Below, piece by piece: positions 24,064-36,239 of a stretch of DNA of 64,000 nt. Numbering within the stretch: position 1 is the stretch's first letter; each line of letters opens with the position of its first letter. This DNA comes from Quillaja saponaria (taxonomy: Eukaryota > Streptophyta > Magnoliopsida > Fabales > Quillajaceae). The position numbers and the translations under genes were made by a program. The DNA lies in NCBI GenBank assembly GCA_029379385.1, contig CM055613.1:16262001-16326000 (forward strand), written 5' to 3'. The notes below the pieces were generated by a model. The model was not told the origin of the DNA and did no database searches. It was given only the letters and a program-made list of their open reading frames with translations.

Positions 24064-24502
24064 TGTTAAGTCTCACATTATTCAGATGTGGTAGTATTGT
24101 GTTAGTATTTTAATATAAATAAAGATTATGGTGTAGTCTTGAATTATTCAAGTTATAACCCTTTTCTCGTCCATTTATTTTACATAAGGAAACCAAGCGT
24201 AAGTTCCAAGATGACTTTAGTTCTTATAATGGTGTTGCGTTTGAGCTGTGGGGAGAGTTCTTAGTCATTTCTTTTAGAAGGGATTAACTAGTTTAGCAAG
24301 GATGTTAGCTCTGGTAGCTGTTCCTGAAATTGTAATAGGAGTTAATGACCGTTGTGGACATATTCTAGCGGCTGTGTTACTGTTTCTTTATCGAATTTAT
24401 CTATGAATTCTATTTTCTTTTTCTTTCATTTTCTCTTAGTCTAGTAAGCTTTCATTTTCTGTTTGTTTATTGAGACCTAAATTCGCGGACCAAGTACTAT
24501 CA
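24064..24502 (+). repeat. Candidate 5' LTR of the gypsy element
   Basis: The segment starts TGTTAAGTCTCACATT, a beginning common among plant LTRs, and ends CTATCA two bases before a primer-binding-site-like sequence. It contains a C- and T-rich stretch before the end. No second LTR is found downstream to confirm the left border, so the start is tentative; the right end is better supported by the primer-binding site. Confidence 0.5.
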
Positions 24503-24504
24503 TT

Positions 24505-24516
24505 TGGTAATAGAGC
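24505..24516 (+). other. Primer-binding site (initiator Met-tRNA type)
   Basis: TGGTAATAGAGC matches the plant initiator-methionine tRNA primer-binding sequence TGGTATCAGAGC at 10 of 12 bases. It lies 2 bp after the candidate LTR end, the same spacing as in the element at 48049. This site primes minus-strand cDNA synthesis in LTR retrotransposons. Confidence 0.7.
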
Positions 24517-27500
24517 ACTCGATCATGGTGACCCAAAATTAGCAGATCCAAGGGTAGATTCAATGGATCGATGCAGGATGGAAGGTTTCCAAGAAGAAAT
24601 GCGTACTCATAACCAAGAAATAAGGAACCAAACTTAAAGGATGGAAGATAGGATGGCTTAGATGATGGAAGAATTTAGGAACACGAGAGAGAGGACCAGA
24701 GGCCAAATCAAGTCCATGTTTGTCGTCCAAAGAGAGGAATTGGAGGGGGTTAGATCTTGCAAGGTTTGCCGGGAATCTATGGAGTTCTAAATGCTCCAAA
24801 TGGAGGGGTTCATGAAGGAATACAAGGAGCTTAGGTAGTACAAGGTGGAGATGCAATACCGAATAGGCCTCATGCATTGGTAAATCTGGGTATTAATAGT
24901 GGAGGCTGAGTAGCTAGCCTCATAGCTAACGCTCAAAACCCTGGTGGAGGATTGATGTGGGGTTTGGTAAAGTGAATGCTCCCTTCATACCCGAAGCCAA
25001 TTTTAGAATTTTAGGTTAGTTAGCTCAACAGATAGGGTGTTTACCTGAAGAGATGAATATAGGAAATATGTATCACCAGATAAGGTATGCTCAAGTGGAA
25101 TTTCCTAAGCTTGAAGGTGATAATTTTAAAGATTTGTTATATAAGGTTGAACATTTCTTTAAGATAAAAAATGTAGTTGAGATGTTTAAGATCGTGACTG
25201 TTAGTGTAATCTAATAGGGATAGCTTTACATTAGCACCAAGCTTATATGAGAAGCTATATGGGTAGACTAGTGACTTAGACAGAATACAACTTAGATATT
25301 GGGCATTGTGCCTTTAAATATCATGTGGCCAATTTCTTCAAACTTAGATAGTGGGATTTAGTTAAGGATTAACAAGAAGACTTTGAACAAATATTAAGTC
25401 AAACCACCATGTACCAGAAAACTTTGTTGCAAGTTGTTTCCTCAGTGGCTTACAGAAAAATTGAGAGTGTTGTGAGATTCTTTACACCTTAAACCTTCCC
25501 TTAAGCCATGTAAAGGCAACAACCTAAACACTCTACTTATAACCAAACTCAGAAAATAGTACCATCTTTGATGCCTCCTACTCTTAAATTTTTTACTCAT
25601 AATTCACCTATACATTCCCTTACCAAACCTAGATTTAATAACACAAACCCCCTTAAACTAATTAGCACCTATGAACCTACCAAAAAACATATCTTAAAAG
25701 GAATGGAAGGAGAAACAGGCTAAGAGGTTGTGTTATTGGTGTCAGGAGAAATACACCTGAGGGCATAAATGTAAGAATCACACCTGTGTCAGATTGTTTT
25801 GGAAATAAAAAAGGAGGAATAATTTGATTTACAATCTCGAACCTCTAGTGATATCAATGTTTGGCACAAAAGAGGACCAACAATTGTCCCCAATCATAAG
25901 TCTCGATGCTTTTTGGGGCTTGGATGAATACTAAACCATGAAAGTAGAAGGAATGATGCAAAACCAAAGTATGGTGATTTTGGTAGATAATGAGAATACC
26001 TACAATTTTATTGACCTAAGCTTTGCCAAAAAAGTAAGGTGTAGGTTATTAGATGCAAATACTTGTTATGTTACAGTAGTAAATGAAGAGAAAGTTAGGG
26101 TGCAGTACCTATATAAGGGAGTACAATGGTCTAGAGACGGTGTTTAGCATTGAAATACTTGTTATGCCCTTATGAATATGCCATATGATATTAGGGGTTC
26201 AATGGTTATCCACTTTAGGTCCTATACTATGAGACTTTGACAAAAGAACAATGCACTTTGGGTGTGAGGAAAACATGATATACTGGCAAGGTATTCCTGC
26301 TATGGTAGTACATCTAATCTCGGATAAGGAGGTGCATAATTCAAGTAAATATGGGAATTTTGATGGTGTAGATTTTAGACATTTGTAGTTAATCATTGAT
26401 GATGTCATTGTAATACACTACTGCAGCAAATACACATATTCAGATAAATCTTGAAACCTATGAACTCTTAAATATTTTGGATCAAATATGTAGATGTGTT
26501 TAATGAACTAGAAGAGCTAGCACCTCATAGATCACGTGACAATAGATCCCACCATATAGGTACTCTGCCTTGCAGAAGGATACTATTGAAAAAATGGTTC
26601 AACAATTGCTAGACACATGTCTACTCAGACCCATCAATAGTCTTTTTTCTTCACTAATAATCTTGATTAAAGGTCATGGAGAATGTGGATTGATTACAGG
26701 CAACTAAACCAACTCACTATTGGACCTAAGGTCTAGTTAATTACCACTAGATATGGATATAGATGCCTAGGATGTCCATAAGACAACTTATAAGACTCAC
26801 TCTAATCATTATAAATACTTAGTAATGCCCTTTGGTCCAACTTTCAAAACTTAATTTCATAAATCTTCATGCCTTATCTCATGAAGTTTATCATGGCATT
26901 ATTGATGACATATTGATTTACAATGCCAACATAAAAAAGCATGTTCATCATTTGTAGCTGACCTTTAACTTACTGAAAAAACATGCCCTAGCTATGAAAA
27001 GGACCAAATGTTCTTTTGATACTACTCAGGTGGAATATTTAGGTCATATTATTAATGCCAAGAGTGTAGCAGCTGACCCTAAAAAATTGATTGTATATTA
27101 ACTTCACCGACTTTAAGGACCCATAAAGCTTTTAGAGGATTCTTGGCTTTACTGGATATCATAAGGAGTTCATTAAAGGTTATGGAACCATCAACAAATC
27201 TTTGACTGAAATTTTGAAAAAAAAATGTATTTCGATGGTCTGTTGAAGCAGAGGGTGCATTTATGAGGCTCAAACAAGCCATGACTGAGGCACAAATTTT
27301 GGCCATGCCAAATTTTAGTCTCATATTTATCATTGAAACAGATGCTTGTGCCACATGCTTTAAATCTATTTTCATGCCAACTAATAAGCTTATTGCCTGT
27401 ATTAACAAAGTTTTGTTTACAAAACATTTGTCTTTGTCCAAATATGAAAAAGAGATGCTAGTTATTGCTTTGTTGTTAGAAAATGGAATTGTTATTTTGT

Positions 27501-28745
27501 GGGACAACCATTTCCAGATAAGAACAAATCGTTAGAGTTTGAAGGTTTATGTTTGACCAAAGGTTGATTACTCCTGCGTAACAAGTGTTTTTGGCCAAAA
27601 TGTTGGGTTTTGATTATGACATTTGTTATAAAAATAGTTATACCAGCAAGGTAGCTGATTGTTTTTCCCAGAAAGGGATACAGTTGAGATCTATATATTG
27701 TAACACTACAACTGTTCAATCACAGTTATTGTAGCAAAACAAAGACTCTTGGAATTCTTATGCTAGATTTTTGAAGCTTATTACAAACATTCAAGAGTCG
27801 CCTGATTCTCATAAGCATTACACCTAAGAACATGATTTTCTGTAAAGAAATGGCAAACTAATAGTGGTGATATACCTACTTTGAAATATGAACTATTGAG
27901 CTTTTTACATGACAGTCCTATAAGGGACATTCTGGTATGTTACCTACCTTGAAGAGGCTTTCATCCACTATTTACTAGAAGGGTCTTAAGAGGGAGGTCA
28001 AGGAGTTTGTTAGGACTTATGTCATTTGCCAACAATGTAAATGTGCTACCATGGCTCTTGGTGTCCTTTTACAACCTTTGCCTATACCTTGTATGTACTG
28101 ACATAGCAATGGATTTTGTAAAGGGTTTATCCAAATCTAATGGCAATAGTGTTATTCTTGTTGTAGTGGACATGTTAAGCAAACATGCTCACTTCTTAGC
28201 CCTATCACACATTTTTAGTTTTATTGAGATGGCTCAAGTTTTTATAAATAATGTATTCAAGCTACATAGTCCTCTAACTTCAATCATCTTTAATAGGGAT
28301 AAGATCTTTGTTAGTAAATTTTGGTATGAACTGATGAATGCTGGGAGTCAAGCTTAGGATGTCCATTGCAGACCACTCCCAAACTGATGGGCAAAGTGAA
28401 GTATTGAATAGATGCCTAAAAACATATCTTCTATGTATGACTGGGGATCAACCTCAAGAATGGGTAAAATGGTTGCCCCGGGTAGAATTCTAGTATAATA
28501 ACCACCTATCATTTTGCTACCTAAACCACCCCATATCAAGTTGTCTATGGTCAACTCCCTCTAACTCATCTATTTTATTTACATAGAGACTCTAAAGTGG
28601 ATGCAATGATAAAAGCCTTATAATTAGAGAAGAACAAATTAAACTTCTCAAGTTTCACCTACAGAATGCTCAGAATAGAATGATTGTCCAAGCAAACAAG
28701 AGCAGGTCAAACAAAGTGATGCATGTAGGGGATACAATTTTGACT
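24517..28745 (+). mobile_element. Ty3/gypsy retrotransposon, decayed gag-pol
   Basis: All domains occur in Ty3/gypsy order but are riddled with stops and frameshifts. Gag starts after the primer-binding site with a charged, coiled-coil-like region (24560-24880), then a gag core (FPKLEGDNFKDLLYKVEHFF near 25101). A CCHC-type knuckle, CYWCQEKYT-stop-GHKCK, lies near 25734. Protease is at 25938-26147: LVDNENTYNFID replaces the usual LVDSGSTHNFID, losing the catalytic D-S/T-G. RT at 26580-27060 shows YRQLNQLTI, but no intact YVDD box. RNase H is at 27263-27535 (IIETDACATCF, LSLSKYEKEMLV). Integrase is at 27930-28450 (GHSGMLPTLKR, ICQQCK, DIAMDFVKGL, ADHSQTDGQSEVLNR). Homology fades near 28745; no 3' LTR is seen, so the element is 3'-truncated. 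Confidence 0.88.
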
Positions 28746-28857
28746 TTATATAAATTCATTATAAAATTCATTATTCATTTAGATTGAAATGTATTATAAA
28801 TATATCAAAATGACATGAGTAGAACAATTAAGAGTAATAATTATATAATAGTATAAT

Positions 28858-29321
28858 GGTCCTGTTTGGTTAAGTTGTGTGTTAAACTGTTGTATATTAA
28901 AATATTTTTCAAGTAAAGCTGTTTAACAAGTATTGTATAAAAAGTTGAAAAAAAATGTTTGGATCAGTTAACATAAAAATACTGTAAGATAAAAAAAAAA
29001 ATGTTTAGTTTTATTTTTAAAAAGAATACTGAGTATTAAAATTATTAAAAAGACCAGTTTTATAAATATTATGGTTATACTTGTTTAAATAAAGTAATTA
29101 TTAAAATTTATCTGAGCTTCGCTTATTTTCTAGTTGAAAAAGATTCTTTTTCTTACTTCAACTTTTAGCAACTTTTAAGACTCTAAAAGCCTAAAAATGC
29201 TTCACAAATACTTTTTTTGTAAAGCTTAAAAAATTAAATCTCTATTACCAAACAGTTTTGTAGAAAAGCTTAAACCCAAAAAAACCAAAAACTATTTTAA
29301 AAGCAAAGCCAAACTGGAGGA
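28858..29321. mobile_element. MITE-like element (GTCCTGTTTGGT end)
   Basis: The left end reads GGTCCTGTTTGGTTAAG; the right end, reversed, reads TCCTCCAGTTTGGCTTTG. Ends of the form CCTGTTTGG facing inward are typical of plant MITEs of the hAT or Harbinger groups. The inside is AT-rich and non-coding, with AAGCTT-type motifs repeated in both orientations. The inverted repeat is imperfect, and I could not fix a target-site duplication. Confidence 0.55.
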
Positions 29322-30379
29322 ATGGCTAAATTGATTTGATTAGGACGTGCTATACACATTAGCTATAGGTATAATTACATGTATCTAGGATGTGAATTTT
29401 ACTATGACTAATTTAATATCCAAAATATCTTATATATAATTTTTTTTTCTTAAATATAAATTTCTATTTTATAACTTAATTTATAATCAAATAAATCATG
29501 ATGATATTGTCTTTCACCTATTATATAACTAAACTATTGTGACTAGCGTATGTTCTATTGTACTGTATTGTTTTCGTACATCTTTAATTCTACAACCTTT
29601 TTTTGTTCTTCTTTTCTTCAATATCTCTTTGTTACTATAATAACTATGAAATCCCAACAACAAACATCAATAGAAAATAGTGTGATCTTTGTGACTCAAA
29701 CAATTATGGTGTCTTAATAACAATAACAACAACAAACACAAAAGGAAGATAGGATGAGGTCTGTTTTTAAAAGTGTTATGGAAACTCAACAATAATAACA
29801 AACGTCAAATGAAGACACTATGTATAGTGCAAATAAAGATTCTATATGGAGCCAATGTCGTATAAGGTGGACTCTAACCGTCGAGTAATTAGCACTTGTA
29901 AAGATATTTACAACATTAGAGTTACATCGCAACCATCTATCAAATTCAAAAATTATGTTGTAAGTTAAGACAATATGGTGAGGTTGAAGGAGTAGGTATC
30001 TATTATTGGTTTCAAAATCACAAGGCATGAGGAAAGTTATAAAGTTGATAATGTTTCTATGGACATGAAATGAAAAGCACTCCATTGACAAAATTTGAAT
30101 TAAGCCCAAATTCAATTAGCCAACCCAGTCTATTAGCTGAGTTAGGCTCAACTGATCAAAAATCATAAAATAAGCCCAAATGAATTTAGCTCACACCTTG
30201 CATATTTTTTGGTGTTAACATTTTACTGTCTGCATCATTTAGGTATGAGTGCACGAAGTCCTTGAATCGATGCATCATATCCCCTTTTCAAATTCAAATT
30301 CTCAGCTACCTTAATGAATAAGTAGCTAATAAATTCCACTCACCGGCCATTTCGTTTTCCAAGGGATGACGCAGATCTC
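29322..30379. other. No gene seen
   Basis: AT-rich DNA without protein-like frames; the minus-strand frame at 29786-30115 has no recognisable domains. If the Tat-type gypsy element to the right was once complete, its 3' LTR should have lain here, but I cannot recognise it. Confidence 0.45.
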
Positions 30380-31681
30380 TTCAATTTTTTATTTGAATTC
30401 AAATTTTATGCTAAACCTAACTTATTTCTTATTGGATGACTTGAAGAAGTACTTTTCACCTTCCATCTTCTATTTATGTCCAAATTCTCCAAGCTTCCTT
30501 ATCTAAACCCTGAATTCATTGCCTATATTATTTGCTTATATGGCCTCTATGTGGAAACCTTTAAAGAAACCCCTAGAGGTATCAAGGCTAAAAATGTTAG
30601 AAGACTTACTCGACAGTCTTTGCACGCCCCACTGGTCCCTGCTCATGCAGCAAAATCCAAAAGATTGCTAGTCGAACCTGAGCTTTTGGCTAAGGTATTT
30701 TTCGAACAATCTCATTTCGATTACTTAACGAATTCGGCAAACTGATCCTTTTTCTTTGTTTTTGTAGAAAAAGAAATTTAAGACTCATGCGCCTGAATCT
30801 GCCAAGACTCCCAGAACTCCAAAAGTGGCACCTCTTACTGCATCTTATTAAGCTGCATCCTCTATGATCTCTGATGAAGTTCTTAACCAGTATTTCAAAT
30901 TTCCAACCTCTTTTTCTAACCTCACAATAAGAGACACATCTTCCATCACTATGCATCTAGAATTTATTGAAAACCAATTTTTGTTAGATTTTCCTTCTGA
31001 TCCCAAAATAGCCGAAGCCCTTAAACTGTAGATATATAAGGTGGCTATGCTTGCTGATACTTCTTTAGTGTCTCCTTTTATGAAGGCTGTCTTTAACCAA
31101 ATGGTATTACTTTTCAACAAAATTGCCTTTACTTACAAAGTCAAAAAATAGCTAAAAGAGACCAATACTTCTCGACTGACGCAACTAGCCGATCTTAAGG
31201 CTAGAAAGAGAACTTTTCAAACTTAGTATAAAACTGTTGAGAAAGATTGGCAAGAAAATCATCTTGAAGAGGCTAGGATTACAAATAAATTAGAATATTT
31301 TAATAGAGAGCTGGCTCATATTCAAATTGAAATTTCTTCTCTCCAACCTCAGTTAAAGTCGGTATCGGTTAAACTCAAAACCAGCACAGATGTTAGAATC
31401 AACTTATACAACAAAAGAACTTTCCTGGATTTTGAGATCGTTTATCTGATACAAAAGAAAACCTTTTAGAAAAATGATCTAAATGCTGATGAAGCTGGTT
31501 TAGTTGAAGATAAGAAATAATGGGCTCCACTGAAAGAAATGTTAGCTGAAGGGAAGAATGAACAAACTGAAACTGGTTCTGATCTTGCTACTGCACCCTA
31601 AAGCCAAGCTGATAATGCTCCACCTGCTGTTATTGATTCTTCAGTTATTGAAGATGTTGTCCCATTAGCAATGATCCTTTA
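30380..31681 (+). pseudogene. Antisense extra ORF (aORF) of a Tat-lineage gypsy element, decayed, with a likely intron
   Basis: A degraded coding stretch on the strand opposite to the adjacent gypsy integrase. An open frame at 30476-30745 gives a basic region (GIKAKNVRRLTRQSL, AKSKRLLVEPELLAK). A consistent intron follows: AAG|GTATTT at 30695 and TTTTTGTAG| at 30767, 73 bp and T-rich. Joining these bases keeps the frame, which continues to about 31680 through several stops. The second half is Glu/Lys/Leu-rich and coiled-coil-like (NKLEYFNRELAHIQIEI near 31290), ending in an acidic tail. Tat-lineage elements are known to carry an extra ORF in antisense between integrase and 3' LTR, exactly the position here. 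The protein's function is unknown. Identification rests on position and style, not on a recognised domain. Confidence 0.55.
30695..30767 (+). other. Probable intron in the antisense ORF
   Basis: A 73-bp segment with a GT start, AG end and a T-rich stretch before the AG (CTTTTTCTTTGTTTTTGTAG). It separates two protein-like stretches in different frames. Short T-rich introns are usual in dicots. The splice is predicted only. Confidence 0.5.
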
Positions 31682-31783
31682 ACCACCAAAATAAAGCTTG
31701 TTTTGCTAAGCTGCATTAGTCGGTTGTTGTTCTTTTAAGCTAAGTAGCTGGCTTGTAGCTACTTTTAGGACTTTTTAAAGTAT

Positions 31784-33630
31784 TCATTTCCAGATGGAAA
31801 GGTAATAACATTTTAAGTATTTTCCATTGATGCTTCTATTCAGTTCTTCTTCTTGCATGTTAACTAGCCAATAAGCACAATCTAGAATAACTCGGCTAAT
31901 ACTGAAGGGTTCTTCCCAATTTGGCAACCATTTACCGAATTTGGAGTCTTTAGTTTCAATTGATAAAATGGTTTTCCAAACAAGATCCCCTTCTACAAAC
32001 CTCTTTGCCTTGACATGTTTATTATAATTCTTTGCCACCTTAGCTTTGTTGAGCTGAATATTATCAAGTGCCATTAGCCTATCTTCATGAGCTAAATCTA
32101 ACTCCACAAATAAGGCTTGTAAATACTCCCTAGGCTCCAAGTTGTTTTGATTTGCCACTCTTAAAGACTTAATTGTAATCTCCAAAGGTAACACAGCATC
32201 TTGACTATATGTTAGCCAATATGAAGTAAGGCTAGTTGTAGTACACTTAGCATTTCTGTATGCCCACAGAACTTCTGATAATACTTCATGCCATTTTCTA
32301 ATCTTGTCTTCCAAAGATCTTTTGATCATGTTGATTAGAATTTGGTTAGTTGCCTCTGTTTGCCCATTAGCTTGAGCATAATATGGTTTGGGGAAAGGTC
32401 ACCACCTTATTTTTAGTGAAAACTATACCTTGATCAGCTGCTATCTTTGGGGAATACTAAATCGATGAATAATTTAGTTTTTAATAAAACTAATTGCATT
32501 ATCTTGTGTTACATTCACAATCGGCTGAGCTTCTACCCACTTGGTGAAATAATTTGTTGCTACAATAATAAACGAATGCTTCTTAGATGAAGGAGGATAG
32601 ATCTTTCATATCAAATCATAGTCTAACCCTTGAAAGGCCACGACTTGACAATAGGATGGAGTTCCTCAGCTGGCACTCCCTAGATTGGACCATGTAGTTG
32701 GCATGCCTTGCACCCTTTAGCATACTTGTAACAATCGAAAGTAATGATTAGCCAATAATATCCATGCTTGTGGATCAACCAACGCATCTTAGGCCCAGAT
32801 TTATGTGTTCCGCAAACTCCCTCATGAACCTCTCCCGTGACCTTCAAAGCTTTACCTTTTTCTAAACATTTCAACAACAAACCTTCATATCCTCTTTTGA
32901 ACAATTCATCACCTACCATGATATATCTTAAAGCTTTTTGTTTAAGCTTAAAGTCCATAGGATTGGATGGATCCTTTAAATAGCTTATTAACTCAGCTCT
33001 TCAATCATCGACTGTTGTTTGTTAATCGATTACTACAATGCTGGGCAAATGAAAGACAGTATCTTCAAGATCAATTTTGAACCCAGAAGTATATTAAGCT
33101 AGATTATTGGCATCTTCATTTTCTCCCCTAGGTATGTGCATTATCACTACATCGACAAACTGCTTAAGTAGAGAGTTAGCAGTTTCATAATAGCTTAACA
33201 AATTTGGATTATTGCATTTGTACTCGCCAATCAGCTGTCTAATTACTAGCTGAGAATCCCCTGTGATTTAAACAAACTGAGCTTTCATAGAAATCAACAA
33301 ACGCAACCTAAGAATTAAAGCTTCATATTCAGCTTGATTGTTAGAATAATCTAGCTCCAGCTAAAATATAAACTTGCTAACTTTGCTAGTAGGACTGACA
33401 ATAACAACGCTAGCACCTACACCTTTATGAGTCCTAGACCCATCAAATGACAAGATCCAATGGTTCAACTAAACATAATTATGTGCCTCGACTAATGGAT
33501 TCCACACATCCACACAAGGATGTTGGCTAAGAAATCAGCCAAAGCCTATCTTTGAGCTGCTCTCAGCGGCATGTATTTCAAAGTAAAAGCATTTAACTTA
33601 ATAGCTCATTTCATTAGCCTTCCTTGCACA
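31784..33630 (-). mobile_element. Ty3/gypsy Tat-lineage fragment: RNase H and integrase
   Basis: On the minus strand, read from right to left: RLMK-stop-AIKLNAFTLKY near 33610 (end of RT/connection), RNase H (LSFDGSRTHKGVGASVVIV near 33440, NQAEYEALI near 33340, the catalytic Glu in place), then integrase. The open frame 32680-32958 holds the integrase zinc-binding region (HEGVCGTHKSGPKMRW, CKACQ). After a frame-broken core, 31784-32329 holds the integrase C-terminus (KWHEVLSEVLWAYRNAK, LTYSQDAVLPLEI, FGKWLPNWEEPF, INGKYLKCYY), which is diagnostic of the Tat/Ogre group. Gag, protease and most of RT are absent to the right, where LINE sequence begins. No LTR is identified. Confidence 0.88.
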
Positions 33631-35870
33631 AGATTCTGTATTATCTAATTAAAATCACTTAATATGCACCAAGGACCAGTGATGCTTTAAAATATATCAG
33701 CCAAATCAGCAACAAGCTTCTAGATGTCGTCTCTGGGATTAACGTAGACTGTTGTTAAGAACCATGTACCTTTACAACCATCATAGATAGAACAGTGCAC
33801 AAATTGTAGAATGGAGTTGCAAACAACATTTGAGAAGCCCAAAATGTCTTGAATGAATGAGTTTGCAAAACTGAGTTTTTTAACCGTACAATGAGCCTTA
33901 ATACCACTAATCCTCAGCTCTAAAACAAGCAACACATCAGGCTTATGAATCTGTAAAAGAGATTTTGCTACACCTAGGAAGTTGGCACCTCTAGCTCCTC
34001 TGTAATTCCAGGAGAGAATGATCATGACACAATAATTGTGAGGGAACCATACAACAAAACAGAGATAAACATAGTACTAAGCAATTGATTCCTGCCCATC
34101 CAAGGTCATAACTTCATTTGAATCCAACACTTGCATCGTATCTGGATGCTCCTTACCAAGGCTTCTGGTGACATGTTTAGTTGCCAAGACTCCTCCATCA
34201 GTAGGTTTAGGGGGAGGCTTCCCAATATGTTTCCTTCCTTGATACCCATAAAGCCTTGCAGTATTTGAGGTCTCAATGATTTGAGAATGAGGCGTCGAGC
34301 TAACATGAGTGAGGTGGTCTTGAGAGATGTCTTCATGCAAGGATAATTACGTTTCATTGCAAAGAGTCATGCAGACAATTGAATTTAAACGATTTGGGTT
34401 AGAGATAGTTTTATTAGTCTTCGGTGTCACAGTCTTATGGCTAGTAGAGCTTCCAGGCTAATTATGGAGGCCTTAATCTAAAACTTCATCTCTAGAAAGC
34501 AAATAAAAAAATTTTCCCTTCTGTGAAAACAAATTTGGCACATCATGGACTCTTACCTTGTACGGCATTAATAGGAGCTTTATTATGGTCATTGGCCTCC
34601 TTAATTAGCGACTGTTGATCTTTATTGACTTACCTAATATCTAGGACGTAGAGAACTCCAAAAAGAGATCCCAAGAATCTTTTCCCTTGATTATCGTGTA
34701 CAACATCAGTGTTTTCTTGCGGCACACGTCCACTCTGCCTCGTTCATCCGTTGAATTTATTGCTTTACCCCTTACCCTAATTGGCCTTCGACCTTTCGAA
34801 CCAACATCAAATTTCTATACTGATTTTCCATTTGTGGTTTAGTGTGCTTCACCTTAACCCAACTAGCATCAACCTCCTCCATCAAAACTATGGTTTCTTG
34901 CATGGCTTCCTACTCACTTGGAGTCTTCTTCTACTTTAAGCAACCTGTAGTGGTATGGGCATACATGCCACACTGATAACAAATAAGATGTAAATCCTCA
35001 TACTTAATGTGTCAGACTTGCTTATTGAGTCTATATCAAGATACCAATGGTTTAGATAGATTAATTTCCATATAAACACGAGCAAAATTTCTATGACTAA
35101 CATGACTCGTGGTTGTGTCACATTTGATTGGTTCACCTAAGTGCTTAGCTAGTCTTATGAGAAACTTTTTTTTCATGGTACTTAATAAGAATATAGGGAA
35201 ACAAACCTAAACAATAACCTTGTTTAGCTCGATCGAAAAGAGATTAAAATCGTGCTCCCAACAACTAATTATTAGGCAGTGATCAAAGGTCATCCAAAGG
35301 CCTCCTTTGATAACATGGTTCAAGTCAACAGTCTATGAAAATCAAAAAAGAAATAACTTATTGCCTAAATCAATCATCTTCAGCATTCCTTGTGGCTTCC
35401 ATAGCTCGTAGAGCTTTTTATAGAGAAAATTGTTTCCAACCCGTTTTCCAACATTCTGATTACCATTGACTTCCTCCATGGTGTTCTTAGCCTAGCTTTA
35501 TCATCCTTTGTTAGTCTAATGTATGGAAAATCTTCATTATCTTACAATTCCTTCCCCATATCATCATCATCACTATCAATGTCCTAATTTTCAGTGTCGA
35601 ATCCTTGGCTTTCACAATCCATTCCTTTATTATTCCTTTCCCCTTCAATTATCGAATCCTTATAGGAAACTTTGTGGTTGAGCTCATCCTCTAGCGAGGA
35701 TATTCCATGTTCCTTTAACTGCTTCCCCCATCCCCATCCCTATCCCTATCCCCATCTTAACTTTTTTGTTGCTCCTTTGAAGCATATCTTCCTTCTTGGA
35801 GGAACGCCCACAATCAATATGGTCACTTTAGCCTTGTTGCTGTTCTTTCTAAATAATTACAATAGTTAAT
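33631..35870 (-). mobile_element. L1-type LINE, 5' portion (ORF1 and start of endonuclease), minus strand
   Basis: Reading leftward from about 35870 on the minus strand: a degraded N-terminal region, then a DUF4283-like RNA-binding region (RLRTPWRKSMVIRMLENGLE near 35480), then a CCHC knuckle (LICYQCGMYAHTTTGC near 34960) preceded by INLSKPLVS, as in plant L1 ORF1 proteins. A basic linker spans 34077-34500. The ORF2 endonuclease then starts at 34025 with MIILSWNYRGARG and KPDVLLVLELRISG, continues through QFVHCSIYDG and WFLTTVYVNPRDD, and breaks off near 33631 at the gypsy fragment. Several stops and frameshifts are present. Reverse transcriptase is not on this strand. Confidence 0.82.
33720..34025 (-). 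pseudogene. L1 ORF2 endonuclease N-terminus
   Basis: A 101-codon open frame with the start of a plant L1 apurinic-like endonuclease: ILSWNYRGARG (usual ILSWNCRG), then ELRISG containing the catalytic Glu block. The frame is a fragment of the minus-strand LINE; downstream GDFN-like sequence (ILSDFN) follows a stop near 33690. Confidence 0.8.
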
Positions 35871-36239
35871 TACTTACTTTTGTTGATTTTAGTTTTAAGA
35901 GAAAAGGATGAGTAATTATTTTGATTTTAGTTTTACAAGATTTATTTACAAAATCAGAAAAATATGAACAAAAGATAAAAGTTTGCATTTTTAATCTGAT
36001 ATTACAATTTTGAGGAGTACATTTGGGTGAATTATATTATGCTTTTGCGATTTTCTATGAATTGTTTCATCATCAGTAAATGTAAGAAAAAAAACTCAAG
36101 AAGTGGTTTATTTATTATTTGGAAGAATAGTATATCTAAATACTGAATTAATTAAGAAAATAATGAGTTAGTTAAAATATGATTAGATTGATACAAATGA
36201 AAGAAAATCATGCTAGTTATTATTTTGATAAATTCTTTT
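35871..36239. other. AT-rich junction between opposite LINE pieces
   Basis: About 370 bp of AT-rich sequence separates the inverted ORF1/endonuclease part from the plus-strand RT part. No LINE motif is recognisable. It may be LINE 5' leader, filler made during insertion, or older target DNA. Confidence 0.4.

Noticed and set aside
24560..24877. 105-codon minus-strand frame rich in His and Leu
   Set aside because: It is the reverse complement of the coiled-coil-like gag region of the gypsy element.
27079..27507. 142-codon minus-strand frame
   Set aside because: It lies opposite the RNase H region of the gypsy element, which has clear motifs on the plus strand.
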